A stretch of 64,000 nucleotides of DNA, from NCBI GenBank assembly GCA_014529385.2, contig CM043949.1:114021477-114085476 (forward strand). The letters are read 5' to 3'. The stretch comes from Adiantum capillus-veneris. Lineage: Eukaryota; Streptophyta; Polypodiopsida; Polypodiales; Pteridaceae. A model generated the notes under the pieces. The model did no database searches and was not told the DNA's origin. It saw nothing but the letters and a program-made list of their open reading frames with translations. Below, piece after piece: positions 57,033 through 64,000 of the stretch (its first letter is position 1; every line of letters begins with the position of its first letter). The translations under genes and the position numbers were made by a program.

Positions 57033-58955
57033 CTAGAAGCAGAGAGAAAGGAGGAAGCAGAGAGAAAAGAAAAGAGGCAGTAGGAAGAAGACAAATAGCG
57101 AGAAGGACATCAGTCCTTGCACAACATATGAGCCTCTGTCAATTACATTGCTCCGTTCATCAATGTATCCCTTCTCCACCTTCTCCTTTTCTGCAACACA
57201 CTTGACCAGATAGAAATCCACATCTTCGGCGTTTGTTAAAGCATCTGGATTTACAGCAAATGTGTCTCCAGAACATAGAGCGCTACTCAACACATCATGA
57301 TGACCTTCGTATGTGAAGTCATCATAGCCAACGACTTCCTCTGTCGAAACTTCATCTGTTTGCTTAAGTAATGGCTGCAGAATTTGATAATCCCAAGCCT
57401 CCACGTGAGCTTTATTGATGTAGCGATTCCACCTTCCATTCATGCATGCATCACAGATGCATGCCAACTTTCTTGTTGCAGGGGCAGTTGGATCCTGCGG
57501 GTTGTGACCATGAATAACATGCAAAGAGCGAGTTTTTTCCATAGTGGCACAATTGCAATTAACTTCCGTGTTAACATCTCCCTCTTTAACCTCCAAGAAC
57601 ACACGAGCACATTCCCTTTCTTTTGAAGGATATGATGCAGGTGCTCCTTGCGATAGGTTGGCCTGGCAATAAGCAACCACATCTGCTGCACACTGCAATA
57701 TAGCTCCATTAGGTTTTAGTTGTTCATGGGTCAAGGTTATTTTCACAAATGCTCCTGCACCATCATGCTTGCCCTTGCCATGCTCTGATCCAAAGAAGAA
57801 CCAGCTCATCCCAATCCCTGTGAGTCCACCATATCTTGCAGCAAAATAGAAAGGCCTGGATCCCTTGAATTGCGAGGCCGCACCATCTGACCACACCCAA
57901 TGTTGTTTACAAGTGACACCCTCTTGTTGTAACCAGTCATGGTGTAGCATGAAGCAATGTTGCACAAACAGTGTGTCATGCACCCTGTCATTTGATATGA
58001 AGAAGTGGATTGTTTTGAATACCTCCCCTGCCTTGCGGTAGTACGTTATGTGTACAAAAATAGTTACTTGACTAGAGTGCCAATGCATTGAATGAATCTC
58101 ATTTTGCTCCTTGAAGGAGTAATGTTCAGCAAAGTCAACAACTGAGACCATGACATCATCCGAAAAGCGAAGTATACAATCCTTAAATTGTTGTCCTTGC
58201 CATTGTGCCACATAGTTATGAGTGATGAAGAGCTTCAACTTGGTCTGCAACAGTCGAAGAAACTCCCAACACTGCATTTCTTTATGCAAAAGATCTGTCA
58301 ACAACTGAGACAATGACATCATCCGAAAAGCGAAGTATACAATCCTTAAATTGTTGTCCTTGCCATTGTGCCACATAGTTATGAGTGATGAAGAGCTTCA
58401 ACTTGGTCTGCAAAAGTCAAAGAAACTCCCAGCACTGCATTTCTTTATGCAAAAGATCTTTTCTTTTCTTACTGTTTCCATGCCTGTCTTTTGCTTCTAC
58501 ATACGCAAATACTTTCACATTAATACTCTTACCTAGCTTTGCTGTTTCTAAGAAACATATTTCTAACTTCTTTACTCCACATATCTTACAGTCTCCCAGC
58601 AGGCATTCCCTTCTATGGAAAACTGCATCTGCTGGCTTTGGACAGAGAACGGACTCCCACCTCTGTGTGACACCTTTGAACGTGTGATGTGAAGCCACGC
58701 AGCCCCGCTGCTAATGTTCTTGCCTATAGCATAGATATTGCATACACAGTTGCAACTTGTATCATGCAACCCAAAAGCACGAGAGCGCATGTGGTTCAGT
58801 GCGTCTTTCAAAAAGGTCATCTGCACATGGTATTCGCAACAGCATGTGTACCTATCCTTCAGCCTCCTGCAAAAGAATGGCTTTAACATCTCAAACATTC
58901 TCATGCCAATCTTGCAATCTGGATGTTTTTGTTTGAATCTTTGAAAGAGCTCAAC
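57033..58955 (-). pseudogene. Transposase-like gene of the palindrome module
   Basis: The first recognised exon begins at 58955 after GATATTGCAG (VELFQRFKQKHPD), with CRRLKDRYTCCCEYH. Then, after a frame change near 58690, CKICGVKKLEICF and YVAQWQGQQFKDC. The main frame 58376-57033 holds WSDGAASQFKGSRPF, SWFFFGSEHGKGKHDGAGA and a C-terminal cysteine cluster ACICDACMNGRWNRY. The DGA...HGKG..DG pattern resembles an uncharacterised transposase-like family seen in plants and invertebrates (recollection, not tested). A 163-bp tandem duplication (58134-58296 and 58297-58459) breaks the frame; collapsing it restores phase. The last codons overlap the end of the RING/FCP1 gene. Likely a DNA-transposon enzyme, dead in this copy. 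Confidence 0.5.
58134..58459 (-). repeat. 163-bp tandem duplication inside the transposase-like gene
   Basis: Two adjacent copies start GTCAACAACTGAGAC at 58134 and 58297 and end AAAAGATCT. They differ at a few bases, including TCG at 58254-58256 (CGA, Arg on the minus strand) against TCA at 58417-58419 (TGA stop). Confidence 0.92.
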
Positions 58956-59094
58956 CTGCAATATCCATATTTGATCAGTATGTTTACTAGAAGAAATAAT
59001 CCAAACAGGACTATACGCATTGCTACTTAATACATCCACCATAGAAACAAATTGGTGTGTTAAATAGCACATTGTATGGTCCTAACATGCATGT

Positions 59095-59883
59095 AACTGT
59101 GTATAACATTGTATACTAAGCATGCTAGTTAGCATGCTGAGTATGCTAACTAGCATATCTGAGTATGCTAACTAGAATACTAGCTGTACTAACAAGCACA
59201 ATCAGTGTGTAGTGTAGCATACGAGGCATACTCATCAGCATGCTGAGTATACTTATAAGCATGCTAGTTAGCATGCTGAGTATGCTAACTAGCATGCTGA
59301 GTATGCTAACTAGCATGCTGAGTTAGCATACTAGCTGTGCTAACTAGCATACTCATCAACATACTAGTTAGCATACTCATCAGCATGCTAGTTAGCTTGC
59401 TGAGTATGCTAACTAGCATACTAGCTGTGCTAACAAGCACAATCAGTGTGTAGTTTAGCATACGAGGCATACTCATCAGCATGCTAGCTAGCATGCTGAG
59501 TATGCTAGCTAGCATGCTGAGTATGCTAACTAGCATGCTGATTTAGCATACTAGCTGTGCTAACTAGCATACTAGTTAGCATACTAGATATGCTAACTAG
59601 CATATTCATCAACATGCTAGTTAGCATGCTGACTATGCTAACTAGCATGCTGAGTATACTACCTAGAATACTGGCTATGCTAACAAGCACAATCAGTGTG
59701 TAGTTTAGCATACGAGGCATACTCATCAGCATGCTGAGTATACTCATTAGCATGCTAGTTAGCATGTTGAGTATGCTAACTAGCATGCTGAGTTAGCATA
59801 CTAGCTGTGCTAACTAGCATATTAGCTGTGCTAACTAGCATACTCATCAACATACTAGTTAGCATACTAGCTGTGCTAACTAG
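59095..59883 (-). repeat. Right array of 21-bp palindromic repeat
   Basis: The same architecture as the left array with a variant core: TATGCTAACTAGCATGC, period 21 (for example 59281 and 59302). It lies upstream of the transposase-like gene's first recognised exon, and T2 is inserted at its right edge, so it may continue beyond the window. Cores use AACT/AGTT where the left array uses AATT. Confidence 0.9.
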
Positions 59884-61486
59884 TGATAGCCGTTTTTCGG
59901 CTCTCAGTAATTGCCATAGTGAGCTACCTCACCCTACCAAAATCCACCCAAACACTATGGCTATCCCTACCATTTCACTGTATATAGGCGTATGTGAGTT
60001 AGGGGATTTTTCCCATATTTTCTTAAAAACCCTAAATTAGCTAGTCACTAGGCTAGTTGAGTCAAAAAAATAAGTATATTATGGCCCATTTGTGTGTAAA
60101 TATTGAATTATATATATGGCCTAAATATAGGGATTTTTATAATTATTCTGGTATTTTATTTAAATATTTATACTTAGGTGTGTGTTTTATTAAACCTGTG
60201 TATGCCTTCTTTCATCCTCTTACACCATAAGTATATTTTTCCAATGTATACATACTCTAACCTCATATTTTTCTTTTATACGAATCACCCCCACATTTTC
60301 ACCCTCACCCTCGTGAAAACAAACAAATTGATTTCTACTCATTGGTCACGTTTATTATATTATTTACTTGCATACCTTTTCCTCTTTTACCTAAAATAAT
60401 ACAAAGAGGGACCATATCATATGATTCCAATATCTTTCCATATCCATAATTCCTCCATATTTTTATTATTATTTTTACTCATTATTCTAACACCATGTGC
60501 TCATTGAGCTAAAGTCCATGAATAGTCCATACACTAGTCCCGCCATGTATATATTTCTTTATTCACCAATAATCCTCCTCCATGCATGGGTCAAGGGCAA
60601 CTTGGATGCTTTGTATTATGATATGACAAAGGAGGGGCTCACTCTTGGATGCATTGTACAAATTCAACAAAGGAGGGGGCCACTAAAAGACTTTTGCAGG
60701 CATAAAAACAGGCTTTTTGGTGAGAATTTTGGCACCTATCTCCACTTCGAATTTAGAGCGGTGGTCAAAAGAGAAAATGTAGCTCACACTTTGAATAATC
60801 ACCTCAAATTTTTTCATGATTTTTGGAGTAACCACTATTGAGCTATGATGTTTTGAGTGGACCCTAATCTGCCCACTTTTCTCACAAGTAGCCCATAGTC
60901 TTCTCTCACCTCTTTCCACACTTCTACACACACACACACACACATTCCTCTCAATCCCTCACTCAAACCTGCACCTTCAATGGTTTCCCTCACCTTCTTC
61001 ACCATTAACCTCCCCTCTTACTCCCATAGCTCTCATACGAGCTCTCCATGTACATACACCATCTCTATGCCTTTCTCTATTATCTCCAAAGTACAATTCC
61101 ATCTTACTCCTTATATATATACATACATTCAACATGTGTACCATGCTTAACCTCTGCAAATCAAGAGATCTCATCAACACAATTACCATTTTCATCACGA
61201 TAATCAATCTTGGTGGCGGTGGCGTAAAGAAGGGAAGACGAAGAAGAAGATCGATAGTCATTTTGAGAACCTACACAAGTAAGTCCAAAACTTCTTCAAC
61301 CTTCACCATCACAAGGATTTGCTCACTTCATTCAACCATCTTACTTCAACCATTCCCCCCATTCTACCCATTGTAAATATATCATTAAGTTTCTAGTGAT
61401 TACTAACACTAACCACTAACATACTAACACAAAATAGCCATTGACCTAACCATAAAAGACACCTCACCTCAAGACATGTACAAAGT

Positions 61487-61537
<51 letters not shown>

Positions 61538-62565
61538 TACTTAAAACTTTACTTTCACCTTATCTACCATCAATAATGCTCTCTTTTGAGCCCACATCCA
61601 TGACTCAAGCAGACAAAGAAGGCCCACAATGTTTTGATATTCAAAAAAATCATAATCCTGATTTGTTAGCTTGTAAATTAGGATTTCCAATAATCTTAAT
61701 GAGGGGTCTCCAACCTATAAATAGGCTCCTCTCCTTCTTGTAAAATAACCTCCAACATCTCACATAGCACCCCAACACTCTATGCGTGAGGAGAGACTTA
61801 GGTGTAGCAACCACTTGTGAGCTTCACTCTTGGTGTGAGAGAAGCCTTCAAGCTACACATTGCAAGTGAGAGAGCGTGAGTTCCTCAAATCTCAAAACCA
61901 CTATTGTATATGCTCCTTCATCATCAATAAATTGAGGTTTGGTGCATCAAAGGCGTGATTCGACGTTCAAATCTTAGTCCTTCCATTTGTGCAATACGGT
62001 TTGGTGAATTCAAGGTGACTTGTGTATTTTGAGTTTTTATCGATTGATCTTGATTTTAGAAAGTTTTTTAGTGTGTTTTTCATTGCCAATTTTGTGTCCA
62101 TTGTAAGAGGGTATTGTGGTGAGAGGTCTCCCACACCCTAAGACAGTGTGTGTGTGTTTTGGCAATGATTAGCAATCACTAAGCATTGAGTGAGTTTTTG
62201 TACAAGCTCTACGATAGCATCATAACAAACCATCTCCATTTGCAAGTCACAAATAAGGTATTACGCAAGATCCTTTTCTTTCTCTCTCTTCCCTTTGCTC
62301 TAGCTCTGTCTGGTCCATTTTGTGTGTGTCTTGGTGTGAGGTTGCTTGTGTGTGTTGTGTGGTGCATCTTCTTGGTTGTACCAAAATCTCTCTTGCGTCC
62401 TAGTTCGCATACCATAACTAGGTGGTGCCCCTATCCTGTTTGGGTTTGGCTGTGGGTTTGCTGTTTTGTTGTGCTTGTGGTTGTCCCAGCCCCAATTGAG
62501 CAGCACGGGAGCCTTGAGGGGTATTTAGAGGTTTCCTCTCTTGTTGCCCGCCCCGGACCGCCTCA
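59884..62565 (+). repeat. 5' LTR of T2
   Basis: 2682 bp, TGATAGCC...GCCTCA. TATA box 61716-61724, AATAAA 61926-61931, CT microsatellite about 61490-61536. The left flank is GCTAACTAG of the palindrome array. Confidence 0.9.
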
Positions 62566-62581
62566 ATTTTGGTGCCCCCAC
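62566..62581 (+). promoter_or_regulatory. Primer-binding region of T2
   Basis: ATTTTGGTGCCCCCAC, identical to T1 at 4005-4020. Confidence 0.65.
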
Positions 62582-62642
62582 TGAGGACGAGCGGTTCTGT
62601 TAGCATACACAAGGCAAGTCTTCAAAAACTAGTTGTGTTTAC

Positions 62643-62879
62643 ATGAACAATCCACCACGTCCTAATCCTGCTCATGCAATTCAATTTCATTAGTTTCATT
62701 GGGTGCAAGGGATTAGGATAAATGTTCGCATTGATAGAAAAATATTTTTTCAACAACGTATTGTATTCCTCTTTGGTGCCGAAGCATTAAGAGATATTCT
62801 ACAATCTCCAAATCCTATTATACTCCTACTTGTAGACTATAATGTCTCTTTTGATGTACATGTGTTTATCTTGTTTTAG
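62643..62879 (+). pseudogene. T2 leader mini-ORF (counterpart of T1 mini-ORF 2)
   Basis: From ATG 62643 the frame runs to 62879 with one TAG at 62691. It carries IFFQQRIVFLFGAE, SPNP and NVSFDVHVFIL. Matches 4316-4534 in T1. In T2 this ORF comes first and the other second, the reverse of T1. Confidence 0.55.
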
Positions 62880-62887
62880 CTAGGGTA

Positions 62888-63100
62888 ATGAATCAAGAGG
62901 ACTTTTATCGTACATTCATTCCTTTGGCTAGACAAGACGTGCATGTAATAGTTGGCACAGAGTTACAATTTCAACGTGTTTTCCGTCGTATGTTTGAACC
63001 TAGGCAAGTAGCGGCTATCAATGCCTCAGTCAATCCGTTTATTTTGCTATTGATTTGCTATGATCTAAGCTTTGACGTTTATATTTTCATTCTACTTTGA
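62888..63100 (+). CDS. T2 leader mini-ORF (counterpart of T1 mini-ORF 1)
   Basis: Intact 70 codons starting MNQEDFYRTFIPLARQ and ending DLSFDVYIFILL. Homologous to the frameshifted 4083-4294 of T1 and, in its C-terminal half, to the neighbouring mini-ORF. Function unknown; it occupies the place of the extra 5' ORF known in Tat/Ogre elements. Confidence 0.55.
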   Translation: MNQEDFYRTFIPLARQDVHVIVGTELQFQRVFRRMFEPRQVAAINASVNPFILLLICYDLSFDVYIFILL

Positions 63101-63156
63101 AATTTGATTTTGCAACAAAAAAAAAAAAGAAGAAATTTTTGAGTAAAACCAGCAAC

Positions 63157-64000
63157 ATGGATACAACTAGGCAAATGAGTGGTTACCCCTTGTTCTTTGG
63201 AGAGCCTAGGGAGGATGCTTAATTATTTTTAGCAAATTTCAAAATGTCTTGCCGTATCAAGAGGATAGTAACTGATCAGGAACAAGGGGTAGTCCTTAGG
63301 AAAGATGCTAGCACTTGGTTTGACTCTTTGCCTGAGGAAGTTAAGGGGAATTACACGGAAGTGTTGAATCGTTTCAAGACATACTTCTTTGATCCCCAAA
63401 AAACTCAAAAGCTATGGCAAGACATTGTTTCTCATAAGCAAAAAGACTTAGATGACTACTACTTGTACAAGCAAGAGTTTCTACGTCTTTGGGCTGTATG
63501 GGTGAGAAATGTTGCTAACCCTGGTGATGGTCCAGAGTTCCTAAAGAAGGAGAGGTTCATAGCCGGACTCTTTCTTGACCTTAATGTAAAAGTTGAGGCC
63601 CGTGCACCTGCTACCTTTGATGCAGCTAAAACAAGGGCTGATGAGAAATATAGGAAATTCAAGTGCTTAAGGGGAGAGGTTCCAATAGAAGGTCTGAGAC
63701 CCAAAGGTAAGTCACAAGCATCAACATCTAGGGAGATTCCTGAGGTAACGGCGGAAGTGATTGAGAAGTTAAATGAATCTTTAAGCAGCCTGTCAATTCA
63801 CCTTGCACAAGCTGTAGGTCCAAAGGGACAAGCAAAGAAGTCTGAAGAGCGAGATCCACGACCTAGGAGAGTCTTACAATGTTGGAATTGCGGAGAGTCT
63901 GGACATGGGATGTATAATTGTCCTTGGCCCCGTGGGGAGCCAAGGAGACCTAACTTGAATTACCCAGTGATGAATGCAAGTGAAGGAACTAGTCAGTAAC
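63157..64000 (+). pseudogene. gag: T2 Gag (partial, nonsense-mutated)
   Basis: ATG at 63157 (MDTTRQMSGYPLFFGEP). TAA at 63220 after GEPREDA, where T1 has Glu, then open from 63244. It lacks several residues found in T1 after VTDQE. The capsid region and the CCHC knuckle CWNCGESGHGMYNC (about 63880) are conserved. The frame ends in a TAA at the last bases of the window (63997-63999), before any protease. Confidence 0.85.

Larger units (their letters stand above)
59884..64000 (+). mobile_element. T2: second Tat-like LTR retrotransposon (3' part outside window)
   Basis: 5' LTR, primer-binding region, two leader mini-ORFs and gag, colinear with T1 and clearly diverged. Its LTR lacks the RPA-like insert, so it shows the original LTR of the family. 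The gag frame has a TAA at 63220, so T2 is also defective. It sits within the right palindrome array. Confidence 0.9.

Overview
The window is repeat-dominated nuclear DNA of a land plant. The evidence is a Ty3/gypsy element with a second, archaeal-type RNase H (a hallmark of the plant Tat lineage), plant-type LTR promoters, a plant-style Helitron, GT-AG introns and abundant CT/AC microsatellites. Nothing looks bacterial, organellar or single-copy housekeeping. A non-flowering plant with a large genome (fern, gymnosperm, lycophyte or bryophyte) is my guess, not a demonstration. I saw no tRNA, rRNA or CRISPR array.

Layout. 1-14136: nearly complete Tat-like retrotransposon T1, with leader mini-ORFs, gag-protease, RT-RNaseH-aRNH-integrase and giant LTRs that carry an RPA-like insert. 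14137-16757: decayed Helitron Rep/helicase, truncated on the left by T1. 16758-20200: mostly unassigned DNA, a retroelement leader plus gag start at 19312-19853, and one copy of a dispersed repeat. 20217-32945: a region holding two unrecognised plus-strand coding remnants, a tandem array of about 150-bp units, a histone H3-like pseudogene with its own TATA box, and a minus-strand multi-exon transposase-like gene. 33490-51519: an LTR family without reverse transcriptase. Element A is split by a younger member, B, with a perfect 5-bp target duplication (ATCCT). 51520-52300: another gag remnant. 52362-59883: a module with a plus-strand coiled-coil/RING/FCP1-like gene converging on a minus-strand transposase-like gene. 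Arrays of a 21-bp palindromic repeat lie in an intron of the first and upstream of the second. 59884-64000: the 5' LTR, leader and gag start of a second Tat-like element, T2, inserted in the right-hand array.

Most coding regions stay in one frame but contain isolated stops. Many are TAG, TAA or TGA where CAG, CAA or CGA is expected, as in methylated, decaying transposons. In one internal duplication the CGA and TGA versions sit side by side. The most unusual items are the 21-bp palindrome arrays tied to the RING/FCP1-transposase pair, the H3-like gene inside a transposon-like module, and the RT-less LTR family with two consecutive protease-like domains lacking the DTG catalytic motif.
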